Source: Chitinophagaceae bacterium (GTDB lineage Bacteria; Bacteroidota; Bacteroidia; Chitinophagales; Chitinophagaceae). From it: 64,000 nt of DNA. The stretch lies in assembly GCA_026415715.1 (NCBI GenBank), contig JAOAGO010000005.1:1-64000 (forward strand), given 5' to 3'. Within the stretch, counting starts at the first letter, position 1, and the number at the start of each line of letters is the position of its first letter. The notes below the pieces were generated by a model. That model was not told the origin of the DNA and did not search any database. It saw only the letters and a program-made list of their open reading frames with translations. A program made the position numbers and the translations under genes. This document shows, piece after piece, positions 1-9,446 of the stretch.

Positions 1-35
1 AACGTATTCTTTTTATCTTTACCCAAAACCTGCAC

Positions 36-953
36 ATGATTATTCCGGATTATCTGAAACCCGGCGATACCATCGGATTGGTTTGTCCTGCCGGATATAT
101 GGCGGCCGATAAAACCGAAGACTGTATTCGTACCCTTCGTGAATGGGGATATGAAGTTATAACCGGTAAAACCGTGGGTGGAGCATCGAAAAATTATTTT
201 TCGGGCACCGACGAGGAGCGCCTGTCCGACTTTCAACAAATGCTGGATGATGATACCATCAAAGCCATACTTTGTGCACGTGGCGGCTACGGAACAGGAA
301 GAATTATTGAGCGCATCCGTTTCAAACGCTTTAAAAAGAATCCCAAATGGATTATCGGCTACAGCGATATCACGGTGCTGCATTGTCATCTGCTGTCAAA
401 CTATAAAGTGGCTTCGCTTCATGCCCCCATGGCCGCAGCATTTCAAGACGGCGGACATCGTTCTCCCTACGTGCTTTCGCTGAAAGAAGCGCTGGAAGGA
501 AAACCGGCCGATTATGTGGCGGAAGCCCACCCCACGAACCGAAAGGGTAAAGCCAAAGGCAGGTTAGCGGGCGGAAATTTAGCGCTGCTGGCACATCTTA
601 CCGGCACTTCATCCGACATCAAAACCGAAGGAAGAATTCTGTTTCTGGAAGACGTGGGCGAATACTTATATAATATTGACCGGATGATGCATCAACTAAA
701 GCGTTCGGGAAAATTGGAAAATCTGGCCGGACTGATTTTCGGTATTTTCAGCGACAACAAAGACACCGACCGCCCCTTCGGTCAAACCGTTCAGGATATT
801 TTGTGGAATATTGTTAAAGAATATGACTATCCCGTTTGTTTTGAATTTCCCGTAAGCCATACCGAAAAAAACTATGCTCTGAAAATTGGTGTAGAATACG
901 AGCTGAATGTGGGCGATACAAACGTAAGGCTTCGTGAAGCCGTTAAGAAATGA
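36..953 (+). CDS. LD-carboxypeptidase-like peptidase S66
   Basis: The 305-residue protein belongs to the S66 family (LdcA / MccF type), serine peptidases that cut amide bonds to D-amino acids, as in recycling of murein tetrapeptides in the cytoplasm. The family triad is visible: Ser110 in GYSD, Glu205 in LFLED and His275 in FPVSH. The early motif ARGGYG (about 81-86) is also typical. Length matches the family (about 300 residues) and no signal peptide is present. It stands at the window edge and converges with the thioredoxin gene, only 15 bases away. A microcin-immunity role (MccF) is possible, but no microcin genes are nearby, so murein recycling is the simpler inference. Confidence 0.88.
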   Translation: MIIPDYLKPGDTIGLVCPAGYMAADKTEDCIRTLREWGYEVITGKTVGGASKNYFSGTDEERLSDFQQMLDDDTIKAILCARGGYGTGRIIERIRFKRFKKNPKWIIGYSDITVLHCHLLSNYKVASLHAPMAAAFQDGGHRSPYVLSLKEALEGKPADYVAEAHPTNRKGKAKGRLAGGNLALLAHLTGTSSDIKTEGRILFLEDVGEYLYNIDRMMHQLKRSGKLENLAGLIFGIFSDNKDTDRPFGQTVQDILWNIVKEYDYPVCFEFPVSHTEKNYALKIGVEYELNVGDTNVRLREAVKK

Positions 954-968
954 AAAGGCTCAGGCAGT

Positions 969-1757
969 TTAATACAATGCCATGGCAAAACGGCTGCGGT
1001 ACTTTTCCGTAAACGGATGATTATGCCCCCAGCGGTGAAACAGCGCTATGCACACTTTGCGGGCAATCTGGTCGTACGCATTTTTATTCAGCATGATACT
1101 TTGAATCAGCGCTTCTACGGCTTGTTCGGGATTTCCGTTTTTCAGGTGGTTGGCTGCCTCTGCCAGCAATCCGTCAACCGGCGTACCCTGCTGATAGGGA
1201 GTTGTCAAAAATTCAGATAAGTGCAACAAATCGGTAAGTATTTCGGTTTCACCCTGCTTTTTTATGAGGGCTTCGGTTTTTGATTTTATTTCTTCCGGAG
1301 CCGAAAATACTTTTCGTTGCAGAAGAGCCGGCAGCGCTTCGGGGTGTTCGGGATAACGGCTCAGAAAATCTTCCAGCTTTCCGATGGCTTCCTCGTCAGA
1401 CAGGTTGTTGAGTTCGGCCTGCAGCGTTTCCCATTCCTTTTTTTCCGGTGTGGGAAGGATATCGTTGAGCCAGCGTTTGAGCAGGTGTTTCGGTAAGGCA
1501 CCCACCTGTTCGCCGATAATTTTTCCTTCATAAAATAATTTCAGAGCCGGAATGCCCCGGATACCGTATTTATACATCAGTTCGGGTTGTTCGTCGGTGT
1601 TTACTTTAATCAACTTCCATTTTCCGTTGGCTTCGCGGTGCAGTTCTTCCAGCACCGGGCCAATCATGCGACAGGGGCCGCACCAGGGCGCCCAGAAATC
1701 AACCAATACCGGAGTTTGATAACTGGCTTCCAGAATATCTTTTTGTTCGTCTGTCAT
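969..1757 (-). CDS. Thioredoxin-domain protein with C-terminal TPR-like region (CnoX/YbbN type)
   Basis: Residues 1-105 form a thioredoxin fold with an intact WCGPC active site (Cys26, Cys29) and the cis-proline motif GIPALKLF. The remaining 150 residues are helical and acidic, like the tetratricopeptide domain of the co-chaperone-type thioredoxins YbbN/CnoX. No signal peptide is present, so it should act in the cytoplasm. In E. coli YbbN the active site is degenerate, whereas here both cysteines are kept, so this protein should be able to reduce disulfides. Function as a chaperone partner is inferred from domain layout only. It is convergent with the S66 peptidase. Confidence 0.85.
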   Translation of the reverse strand: MTDEQKDILEASYQTPVLVDFWAPWCGPCRMIGPVLEELHREANGKWKLIKVNTDEQPELMYKYGIRGIPALKLFYEGKIIGEQVGALPKHLLKRWLNDILPTPEKKEWETLQAELNNLSDEEAIGKLEDFLSRYPEHPEALPALLQRKVFSAPEEIKSKTEALIKKQGETEILTDLLHLSEFLTTPYQQGTPVDGLLAEAANHLKNGNPEQAVEALIQSIMLNKNAYDQIARKVCIALFHRWGHNHPFTEKYRSRFAMALY

Positions 1758-1889
1758 GCCTTTCTTTTTTTGCTGTGCAAAATTCGTTTTTTTCAGGGAA
1801 CGGAGATAGTGACTGCAATCACGAACTTACAGTGCCGATATTTTGGAAAAACGGGATGAAACGCATATAACATTAAAGAAAATATTTTT

Positions 1890-2699
1890 TCACGGCAGCA
1901 GAAGCAGCGAGTCTAATTTCCGGAGGGTTTCCGGAAACTGAAAAAGGTTGTTGTGTTTTCCGTTTGGGATGGTAATGAGTTCATCGCCCGGCTTAAACAG
2001 TTTCTGCAGCCGTTTGGCATTTCGGTAGGTTACAATCCGGTCGCGGGTGCCGTGAAAGATGGAGACCGGCGCCCGAACCTGACGAAGGTATTCGGCAGTA
2101 GGCAAGCGGTAATGCAGCATCAGGCGTACGGGATATATGGGAAGATAATGCTCTACCACGGAAGGAAAATCGTAATACGGGGTTTCCAGAATCAGCCGCT
2201 TGCAGTCGCGTACCGAAGCCAGATATGCAGCAATGCCGGTGCCCATGCTTTTACCGTAGATGATGATACTGTCGGCCGGTGTGGAAGCGAGGGCGAATTT
2301 GTAAGTGAGCAGCGCCCAATTGTAGAGTTTTTGCTCGGTTAGTTTTCCTCTGCTTTTTCCGTAGCCCGGATAGTCAATCATGATAACGCGGTAGCCGCGA
2401 CGGGTAAAGTAAGGTATAAATTTATGATACCAGGAAATGTTTTTTTTGTTTCCGTGAAAATAAAGCACCACGCCGCGCCGGGGGGGAGCGGCGGCTTCAA
2501 AGTCCACCACGTTCAGGGTGTCTTCGCCGTTGATGGGAATATCTATTTCCCTGTGTGGTTCCGGAAAATCATATAGTTGATTACGTTTCAGGGTTACAGG
2601 GTGAAACAACACGGCATCCTGAAAAATATAAAGCGCTGCTCCCCCAAGCACATAAGCCAGCGCCACATAACGGAAAATCCGGAGTATCTTTTTTTTCAT
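1890..2699 (-). CDS. Membrane-anchored alpha/beta hydrolase (BEM46-like), copy 1
   Basis: A 269-residue serine hydrolase of the alpha/beta fold. The N-terminus carries one hydrophobic segment (about residues 8-28) that should anchor it in the membrane with the enzyme domain outside or at the surface. The oxyanion motif YFHGN (80-84), the nucleophile elbow GKSMG (Ser151), the acid Asp220 in HGTRD and His249 in GKHNN give a full triad. This architecture is the BEM46/ABHD13-like group, whose substrates are not established. The next gene upstream on the same strand is a paralogue of identical length, implying tandem duplication. Function beyond hydrolase is unknown. Confidence 0.82.
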   Translation of the reverse strand: MKKKILRIFRYVALAYVLGGAALYIFQDAVLFHPVTLKRNQLYDFPEPHREIDIPINGEDTLNVVDFEAAAPPRRGVVLYFHGNKKNISWYHKFIPYFTRRGYRVIMIDYPGYGKSRGKLTEQKLYNWALLTYKFALASTPADSIIIYGKSMGTGIAAYLASVRDCKRLILETPYYDFPSVVEHYLPIYPVRLMLHYRLPTAEYLRQVRAPVSIFHGTRDRIVTYRNAKRLQKLFKPGDELITIPNGKHNNLFQFPETLRKLDSLLLLP

Positions 2700-2776
2700 T
2701 ATGCCGCAAAGATGATAAGAAAATGGCGGATGCCTGACAGCCGGAATGATTCTTTTTTTCGGATGAGAAGGCCGGT

Positions 2777-3586
2777 TTAATATTTAAGTATATCGCGGAT
2801 GAAATTGTGATATTCGTCGAATTGGGGGAGATTGTTGTGGCCGCCGCCGGGAATACGGATGAGGGTTATTTTTTCCGGATTGATACGGGCAAGTGCTTCG
2901 CTGTGGCGGATGGGGATGAGCCAGTCGCGGGTGCCGTGCAGGATGTAGGTGTGGCATTTTACGCCGGCCAGCCACTTGTCGGTGCGAAGATGATAGCGCA
3001 GCACAAAGCGCACAGGCAAAAAAGGAAGAAAGCGTTCCACCACTTTGCGAAAACTGTAGTAGGGTGCATCCAGAATCAGATATCTCGGATTGTTGTCTGA
3101 GGCCACTTTGGCGGCAAAACCGCTGCCCATACTGCGGCCGTACACAATGAGGTGTTCTTCACCGTATTTTTCTTTAAGTTTCTGATAAACATACTGCATG
3201 TCGCTGAGCATTTCTTTTTCGCTGCGCTTGCCTGTGCTTTTGCCGAAGCCGCGATAGTCAACAAGCACCACATCATAATGATAGCGGTAAAAATCACGGG
3301 CATATTTGGCCCAGCCTTTGATACTACGGGTATTTCCGTGAAAATAAAGAATGAGCCCTTTGGGCTGTTCGCGGTAAAAATGCAGGGCATTAATGCGTAC
3401 GCCGGGAGCGGCGTCAAAAAAGTATTCGCGGAAGGGAATATCGTACCGGAATTCAAAGTCGGGATTCAGTTTTTCGGGTTTAAAAATCAGTCGCTCCTGA
3501 ATAAAATAGGCTATGACCGATAAAACGGCTATGCCACCCAGTATATACCAAATCGCCTGCGGCATGAAATGAAGGCAGATGTGCAA
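2777..3586 (-). CDS. Membrane-anchored alpha/beta hydrolase (BEM46-like), copy 2
   Basis: Paralogue of the neighbouring hydrolase, with the same order of elements: a hydrophobic anchor (about 11-28), YFHGN, the elbow GRSMG (Ser152), HGTRD and a C-terminal GGGHNN histidine. The full triad is kept, so both copies should be active. The ORF-track start gives MHICLHF before Met8; MPQAIWY at Met8 (start near 3565) is an equally good start and gives a cleaner signal anchor. The 77-base gap to copy 1 holds no strong terminator, so co-transcription is plausible. Substrate unknown. Confidence 0.82.
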   Translation of the reverse strand: MHICLHFMPQAIWYILGGIAVLSVIAYFIQERLIFKPEKLNPDFEFRYDIPFREYFFDAAPGVRINALHFYREQPKGLILYFHGNTRSIKGWAKYARDFYRYHYDVVLVDYRGFGKSTGKRSEKEMLSDMQYVYQKLKEKYGEEHLIVYGRSMGSGFAAKVASDNNPRYLILDAPYYSFRKVVERFLPFLPVRFVLRYHLRTDKWLAGVKCHTYILHGTRDWLIPIRHSEALARINPEKITLIRIPGGGHNNLPQFDEYHNFIRDILKY

Positions 3587-3706
3587 AGCAAATTAATCAT
3601 CTTTTGCGGAAATATGTGCGATGTGCGTAGGGTGATGAAAGAAAAAAAAAGTAGGCAGAAGCTGTCAGAAGGCGATAATTGTCAGATAAAATCCGGAAGG
3701 GTATCT

Positions 3707-5686
3707 TTATTCTTCCATAACCCGCTTCAGTTTCAGGTTGGTGACGGGAGCCACGATGAGAGGGAATTTTTCGATGGTAACATTGGCGGCATCGAGACCA
3801 AATCCTTTTTCTTCGGAAAGGCTGTATTCTTTGAGCCAGAAATGAAATTTCATGATGAGGCGTTCAAAGAAGGGCAGTTCATTGTCCTGGCTGAGATATT
3901 TTTCCATTACCACAAACTGAAAATCACCTACGGTACCGTTGCTGGCCAGGCTTTCATAACGGCTCATGATGTTTACTTCCTTATTAGCCACCAGGTCTTC
4001 CACTACTTTGCGGAACATGAGGTTAATCCGCGGCTCGATACGGAAACCCAGGCGAAAATCAACCCGAATAATATCGTTGGGGATAATGTGTTCTACCCTG
4101 TATTCGCAGGTGTAGGGGTCGTCTTTGGTGTCTACATGCACGAACCAGTAAATGTCGGCCCGTTTGGGCTTTTTGTTCAGAATGGAATAAATGATTTTGT
4201 GTTCAATTTCTTTAGGGTTGTTTGCACTGGTGAGATAAACCAGATGAGTAGCATATTTGGGGACGGATTTATCGTTGCTCAGTTCCTGAATTTTGGGAAT
4301 ATAGTGTTCCAGCCGGACGAATTCCACATAACGGTTTTTGATTTTGCGTGCCCGGTACCAGGTGTACATAACCAGAAACATGACGGTTCCGATAATCAGC
4401 GTAATGTATCCGCCATGCGTGAACTTTTCCATGAGGGCTACAAGGTAGCCGGTTTCGACGGTGAGGTAAGTGCCGAGAAAAAGGTATATCCAAACGGGTT
4501 TGATGCGATGCATCACCAGATAGTTTGCAAATAATATGGTGGTAGCAATCATGGTGATGATGATGGCCAATCCGTAAGCAGCTTCCATATTGGATGATTT
4601 CCGGAAGATGAGGACGATGCCGGTACAGCCAATAAACATAATGAAGTTTATGGCCGGGATAAACAGTTGCCCTTTGGCTTCGGAGGGATAACGGATGCGC
4701 AGCTTGGGCCAGAGGTTGAGGCGCATAGCTTCGCTGATGAGGGTAAAAGCGCCGGATATCATGGCCTGACTGGCAATGATGGCGGCAGACGTAGCGATTA
4801 CAACGCCCGGGATGATAAACCATTGCGGCATCAGGTCGTAGAAGGCGTTCATGCTGAGTTTGCTTTTCACCTCGTCGGTAATCTGCAGTCCGCTGCGGTG
4901 AGAGAGCAGGTAAGCGCCCTGGCCGATATAATTCACCAGCAGGCAGGTTTTTACAAACATCCATGAAATGCGGATGTTTCCCCTTCCGCAATGCCCCAGG
5001 TCGCTGTACAAGGCTTCGGCACCGGTGGTACAGAGAAATACGGCGCCCAGAAGCCAGAAACCCTGCGGATAATTTTTCAGAAAGCTGACGGCATAATAAG
5101 GATTAAATGCCTTAAAAATAGAAGTATCATCAAAAATATGAACGAGGCCCAGCACCAGCAACATGGTAAACCAAACCAGCATAACCGGCCCGAAAAGGGA
5201 ACCGATATTGGCCGTACCAAATTGCTGCATAAAGAAAAAGACAGTAAGTATGCTGAGCACAATGATAACGACGGTATTACTTCCGTCTTCAATGCCCAGA
5301 GCCGGCAATTTTTTCAGCCCTTCCACGGCAGAAGTAATGGAAATGGGCGGGGTAATAATGCCGTCGGCCAGCAGGGAAGCGCCGCCGATCATGGCAGGAA
5401 TGACGAGCCATTTTTTCCGACGCCGTACCAGAGCATACAAGGCAAAAGTGCCGCCTTCGCCGCGGTTATCGGCACGCAGCACAAGCACAACATATTTTAA
5501 GGTGGTTTGAATGGTAAGCGTCCAGATAATGCAAGAAAGTGAGCCGATAATCAGTTCTTCACTGACAATACGGTTGCTGACGATGGAATTAAACACATAG
5601 AGAGGAGAGGTGCCGATATCTCCGTAAATGATGCCCAGGGCGATAATGAGACCGAGGGGAGTAACTTTATTCGTTGGCGCTTTCAC
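3707..5686 (-). CDS. kup: Kup-family potassium uptake protein
   Basis: The 659-residue protein is a K+ transporter of the Kup/HAK/KT family, driving potassium uptake with protons across the inner membrane. The N-terminal signature is clear (LGIIYGDIGTSPLYVF, about residues 16-31), as is the conserved GEGGTFALYAL loop. About twelve hydrophobic segments fill residues 12-460, followed by a soluble C-terminal domain of about 200 residues, as usual. The start codon is GTG; there is no in-frame ATG near it. A good promoter (see separate entry) lies about 100 bases upstream on the same strand. It is a single-gene unit. Confidence 0.93.
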   Translation of the reverse strand: MKAPTNKVTPLGLIIALGIIYGDIGTSPLYVFNSIVSNRIVSEELIIGSLSCIIWTLTIQTTLKYVVLVLRADNRGEGGTFALYALVRRRKKWLVIPAMIGGASLLADGIITPPISITSAVEGLKKLPALGIEDGSNTVVIIVLSILTVFFFMQQFGTANIGSLFGPVMLVWFTMLLVLGLVHIFDDTSIFKAFNPYYAVSFLKNYPQGFWLLGAVFLCTTGAEALYSDLGHCGRGNIRISWMFVKTCLLVNYIGQGAYLLSHRSGLQITDEVKSKLSMNAFYDLMPQWFIIPGVVIATSAAIIASQAMISGAFTLISEAMRLNLWPKLRIRYPSEAKGQLFIPAINFIMFIGCTGIVLIFRKSSNMEAAYGLAIIITMIATTILFANYLVMHRIKPVWIYLFLGTYLTVETGYLVALMEKFTHGGYITLIIGTVMFLVMYTWYRARKIKNRYVEFVRLEHYIPKIQELSNDKSVPKYATHLVYLTSANNPKEIEHKIIYSILNKKPKRADIYWFVHVDTKDDPYTCEYRVEHIIPNDIIRVDFRLGFRIEPRINLMFRKVVEDLVANKEVNIMSRYESLASNGTVGDFQFVVMEKYLSQDNELPFFERLIMKFHFWLKEYSLSEEKGFGLDAANVTIEKFPLIVAPVTNLKLKRVMEE

Positions 5687-5785
5687 GTTTCAACTCAAGC
5701 TTTAGGCATTGCCCGTATTACAAGCAATCATCGGCTTTAAGGAATTTTCGTCAGGTACGAACCGGGTGTCGAAGGCAATGGTCTG

Positions 5786-5818
5786 CAAAGGTATAAGTAA
5801 AATCCGTTATTCACCAAA
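5786..5818 (-). promoter_or_regulatory. Predicted Bacteroidota-type promoter of kup
   Basis: On the minus strand, TTTG (5815-5818) and TACCTTTG (5786-5793) are separated by 21 bases, close to the -33 TTTG / -7 TAnnTTTG pattern of Bacteroidota sigma factors. Transcription would start about 95 bases before the GTG of kup. Confidence 0.55.
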
Positions 5819-5931
5819 CTGAAAAAAAAACAAGTTTGTTCTTTTTTAAATATTCGTTAATGTATTTTGCCGGGCGAACAAACGTTCAAAAAAAAGTCCC
5901 GATTTTGTAATTTTATAAATTAATCTTTCTG

Positions 5932-7461
5932 ATGAAACGTTTTGTTTTGTTTCTACTGTTTACGGCTCCGGTCACGGTTTCTGTTTTTTCTCAGAAAATC
6001 GTGTATTCAGAATATGACCGCGATGACAGCCGGAGAATGAATTTTGAGATTGTAGGCAAAGTTTCAGGCCTTTTCATGATTTACAAAAATACCCGCAACC
6101 GGCATTGGATTGTTACCTATGACAATGACATGCGTCAGGTATCGAAAACCGAACAGAATTATCTGCCCCGCAACGAACGGTTAACAGGCATTGATTTTTT
6201 CCCGTATTCCGATCATGTATACGCAATTTATCAGTATCAGAAAAAAAATGTAGTGTACTGCATGATGGCCCGCATTGACGGAAACGGAAAAATAAAAGAA
6301 GCGCCTGTTGAGATAGATACCAGTTTTATCGGCTCTTCTGGAACCAGCCGCATATACACCGCCCTTGCCAGCGAAGACAAAAACAAAATCTGTGTATTCA
6401 AAATCAACAGCCGGAACAAAAGAATGTACGTGATGACGACTTTTTTATTTGACCAGCAGATGAAACTGATAAAAAGAAGCCGGCTGAACATTCCGATGGA
6501 TGACCGCAACGATCATCTGGGCGATTTCAGCCTGGATAACGACGGTCACCTGGTATTTACCCGCTTTACCAGAAACAGCAATGAAAACATAACGCAGGCA
6601 TCCATGTTGGTAAAATGGGCCATGGCCGATACGCTGACAGAACGCAAGCTCTCGCTGGAAAAAAATATGCTGGATGAAATTCATGTAAAGGTGGATAATG
6701 CAAACCGGCGTTATTTGCTTTTATCTTTTTATTACAAGGAAAAACGTGGAAATATTGACGGCTTGTATTTTTATATCTGGGATAAAGACTCGGCCAGGCT
6801 GTTGCTGGAAAAAACCTATGCCTTTGACGACGAGATACGGAGAGAGGCAAAAGGAGACGCTTCGTTAAAAATGGCATTTAATGATTATTTTATTCGCCAG
6901 ATTATTATACGGCGCGACGGCGGATTTATTCTCAGCGCCGAGGCTTTTTATACCACATCGCGGTTCAACAACTGGAACCGCTGGAATTTTCTTTACGGTA
7001 ATCCGTTTTTTCCGCCTTTCTGGGACGGATTTTATTATTCGCCCTTTTTTACCAATGCATTTTGGTTTAACCGCTTCAGCAATACGCAATCAGTGCGCTT
7101 TCATGCCGATAATATTGCCGTGTTTTCTTTCAATAAGCAAGCAGAACCCGAGTGGAAAACCGTACTCAGCAAAAGCCAGTTTCATGACGATTCAGACGAT
7201 TTAATTTCATTTCAATTGATGAACACCGGCGACCAGTTGCATTTTTTATTCAATCTGTATGAGCGCCGCAATAACCTACTCACCGATTACAGCGTTTCGC
7301 CTTCCGGCGAACTCACCCGAAATCCCACACTCAAAAATTTAGACCGGGGCTATGAGTTTATGCCCAAATACGCCAAGCAGGTTAGCGCCCGGCAAATGAT
7401 TATTCCTTGTTTGTACAGAGGTTACATTTGCTTTGCAAAAATTGATTACGGAACCAACTGA
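5932..7461 (+). CDS. Exported protein of unknown function, aromatic-rich
   Basis: I do not recognise this 509-residue protein. It begins with a signal peptide (about residues 1-20, ending SVFSQ), so it is exported. The body shows repeated short beta-like stretches with charged turns, compatible with a beta-propeller or beta-sandwich, but no named motif is visible. About residues 345-385 are extremely rich in Phe, Trp, Tyr, Asn and Pro (for example NPFFPPFWDGFYYSPFF), a surface-like loop of unusual composition. A reasonable Kozak-free start ATG follows an A/T-rich leader. It may be co-transcribed with the DUF6427-like gene 15 bases downstream. No function is proposed. Confidence 0.7.
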   Translation: MKRFVLFLLFTAPVTVSVFSQKIVYSEYDRDDSRRMNFEIVGKVSGLFMIYKNTRNRHWIVTYDNDMRQVSKTEQNYLPRNERLTGIDFFPYSDHVYAIYQYQKKNVVYCMMARIDGNGKIKEAPVEIDTSFIGSSGTSRIYTALASEDKNKICVFKINSRNKRMYVMTTFLFDQQMKLIKRSRLNIPMDDRNDHLGDFSLDNDGHLVFTRFTRNSNENITQASMLVKWAMADTLTERKLSLEKNMLDEIHVKVDNANRRYLLLSFYYKEKRGNIDGLYFYIWDKDSARLLLEKTYAFDDEIRREAKGDASLKMAFNDYFIRQIIIRRDGGFILSAEAFYTTSRFNNWNRWNFLYGNPFFPPFWDGFYYSPFFTNAFWFNRFSNTQSVRFHADNIAVFSFNKQAEPEWKTVLSKSQFHDDSDDLISFQLMNTGDQLHFLFNLYERRNNLLTDYSVSPSGELTRNPTLKNLDRGYEFMPKYAKQVSARQMIIPCLYRGYICFAKIDYGTN

Positions 7462-7476
7462 CGAAATTTTTGATTT

Positions 7477-8466
7477 GTGTTAGCGCTGTTCAGACAAAAA
7501 AATCCCACGACACTGTTTCCGGTTTTTTTGCTGGGAGTATTAATAAAACTGCCGCTGTTTTTTCATCCGCCCGTTCTTTTGCACAAGCGTACAGACGGGC
7601 TTTTTTTTCAGTGGTTGGCAAAAAACCTTTCACTGGCCGGCGAGAAACCTTCATTTTTTAGCGCGGTGCTGAGTTTTCTGTTGTTGTTTTGGCAGGCCTT
7701 GCTTATAAACAGTTTTATTGTTCAGCAGAAAATGATGCCGCGTCTGAATTTCCTGCCGGCCATGGCTTATTTAATGATTACCTCGCTGGTTCCGGAGTGG
7801 AATTATTTTTCAGCAGCGATGATTTCCGTTTTTTTTATCATCCTAACATTCCGGTATTTGTTACAAACGAATCCTTCCGTGTTTTCTCCGGGTAAAATGT
7901 ACAATATGGGATTCATCATGGGCGTCGGTTCTTTTTTTTATTCTCCGCTGCTGCTTTGTATGCCATGGGTTTTCTTATCCCTGGCTTACCTGAGGCCTCT
8001 ACGTTTAAAGGAATGGCTGGTATGTTTGTCGGGATGGCTTACTCCGTACTATTTTACCTTGGTTTATCAGTTTGTTTTTGATTCGTGGGATGCAAAAAAG
8101 CTGATTCCTCCTTTTTTTCCGGGATTGCCTGAAATTCCGTCTTTGTTGTGGTTATCGGGCAGCACCATCCTGATTCTGATTCCATTATTGCTGGGCATCT
8201 ATTTTATTCAGGAGCAATTCAGAAAACTACTGGTACAGGTAAGGAAAAGCTGGATGGTAATGGGTTTGTTTCTGGTAAATATAATTCCGGTACCTTTTCT
8301 CATACCCGGCGACGGAATGAATGGTTGGCTGCTCTTTACCCTACCGGCGGCCGCTTTTCATGCCTGTTTTTATTATTATGCGCCACGCAGGCTGGCTTTG
8401 TTTTTTTTCTGGCTTATAGTAGCTTTTCTGATTTATGTTCAGCATTTTTTACACGAGGGCTGGTAG
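7477..8466 (+). CDS. Multi-pass membrane protein, DUF6427-like
   Basis: The 329-residue protein is nearly all hydrophobic, with about nine to ten predicted membrane spans and short polar loops, and no catalytic motif I can identify. Start MLALFRQKNPTTLFPVFLLG with a polar residue cluster before the first span resembles the Bacteroidota DUF6427 family; this assignment is from memory of the family and is tentative. The start is GTG, 15 bases after the stop of the previous gene; the TTG just before is out of frame and runs into a stop. PurQ follows but has its own promoter. Function unknown. Confidence 0.65.
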   Translation: MLALFRQKNPTTLFPVFLLGVLIKLPLFFHPPVLLHKRTDGLFFQWLAKNLSLAGEKPSFFSAVLSFLLLFWQALLINSFIVQQKMMPRLNFLPAMAYLMITSLVPEWNYFSAAMISVFFIILTFRYLLQTNPSVFSPGKMYNMGFIMGVGSFFYSPLLLCMPWVFLSLAYLRPLRLKEWLVCLSGWLTPYYFTLVYQFVFDSWDAKKLIPPFFPGLPEIPSLLWLSGSTILILIPLLLGIYFIQEQFRKLLVQVRKSWMVMGLFLVNIIPVPFLIPGDGMNGWLLFTLPAAAFHACFYYYAPRRLALFFFWLIVAFLIYVQHFLHEGW

Positions 8467-8496
8467 TGTAACAGGGTTTATATATGTTTAAGCCTG

Positions 8497-8504
8497 TATC
8501 TTTG
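8497..8504 (+). promoter_or_regulatory. -7 promoter element of purQ
   Basis: TATCTTTG matches TAnnTTTG exactly. Transcription would begin about 6 bases later, giving a leader of about 17 bases before the purQ ATG. The -33 element is weak. Confidence 0.5.
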
Positions 8505-8527
8505 GCAACTGTATTAATGTTCACATC

Positions 8528-9199
8528 ATGAAATTCGGCATAGTTGTTTTTCCGGGCTCCAACTGCGACAGAGATGTTCACGATGCATTGAAATACGATT
8601 TGCAGCAGGAAGTGGTCATGCTCTGGCATAAGGACAAGGATTTAAGTATGTTTTCAAAAGACGATTGTATTATTCTGCCCGGCGGGTTTTCTTACGGCGA
8701 CTACCTGCGATGCGGCGCCATAGCCCGATTCAGTCCGATGATGCAAAGTGTGATAGCCTTTGCCAACGATGGCGGTAAGGTAATAGGTATATGCAACGGT
8801 TTTCAGATTTTATGCGAATCGCATCTTTTGCCCGGGGCCCTACTCCGAAACATGCATCAGAAATTCATTTGCATGAACGTATATATCACTAATCCCGAAG
8901 GCGAGGTGTTCAGGATTCCGATTGCACATGGCGAAGGACGCTATTATGCCGACGATGCCACGCTGGACGAACTGGAAGCCAATCGTCAGGTGTTGTTTTA
9001 CTACTGCGATGAAGAAGGGTGTATTACGCCGGAAACCAATCCTAATGGTTCGGTACGAAATATTGCCGGCATTTGCAATAAAAACCGCAATGTTTTCGGC
9101 ATGATGCCGCATCCCGAAAGAGCCTGCTCTGAGGTGCTCAGAAATACCGACGGAAGACGGGTATTTGAATATTTACTGAGTCCCGTAATTGCCCGGTGA
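8528..9199 (+). CDS. purQ: Phosphoribosylformylglycinamidine synthase subunit PurQ
   Basis: PurQ is the glutaminase subunit of FGAM synthase, releasing ammonia from glutamine for the fourth step of purine synthesis together with PurL and PurS. The 223-residue protein is a class I glutamine amidotransferase: [11 protein letters not shown] at the N-terminus, [10 protein letters not shown] (52-61), nucleophile Cys89 in GICNGFQ, and the His195/Glu197 pair in MPHPER. Length fits the free subunit. No other pur gene lies in the window, so purL and purS must be elsewhere. It is preceded by its own promoter and starts with ATG. Confidence 0.95.
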   Translation: MKFGIVVFPGSNCDRDVHDALKYDLQQEVVMLWHKDKDLSMFSKDDCIILPGGFSYGDYLRCGAIARFSPMMQSVIAFANDGGKVIGICNGFQILCESHLLPGALLRNMHQKFICMNVYITNPEGEVFRIPIAHGEGRYYADDATLDELEANRQVLFYYCDEEGCITPETNPNGSVRNIAGICNKNRNVFGMMPHPERACSEVLRNTDGRRVFEYLLSPVIAR

Positions 9200-9446
9200 A
9201 ATTGTTAATGCTTTATTATTTTTCGGACATACCGCCCTGCAAACATCAATTTGTGACTTCAGTTCCCCCGATTTGGTCATTTATCAATTAATTTTGCTAT
9301 CCGGGCCGGCCGGTACAGCATCCGGAAAAGGAGCTTATCATTAAGATTTTAATCGCTTGTCCGAGCATCAAAAATTGATTCAGAAATTTGTAAATAAAGA
9401 GAACAGAAAACCATACAACTCGAATACTGAAAGCAAACAAGGAATT

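Noticed and set aside
36-953. Microcin C immunity (MccF) locus
   Set aside because: The S66 family covers both MccF and LD-carboxypeptidases, and no microcin genes are adjacent.
3569-4534. 321-residue plus-strand ORF opposite kup
   Set aside because: It lies antisense to the well-supported kup gene; its translation has no recognisable motif and it has no promoter or homologue-like pattern.
4269-4991. 240-residue minus-strand ORF within kup in another frame
   Set aside because: His/Arg-rich shadow translation of a membrane-protein gene in an alternative frame.
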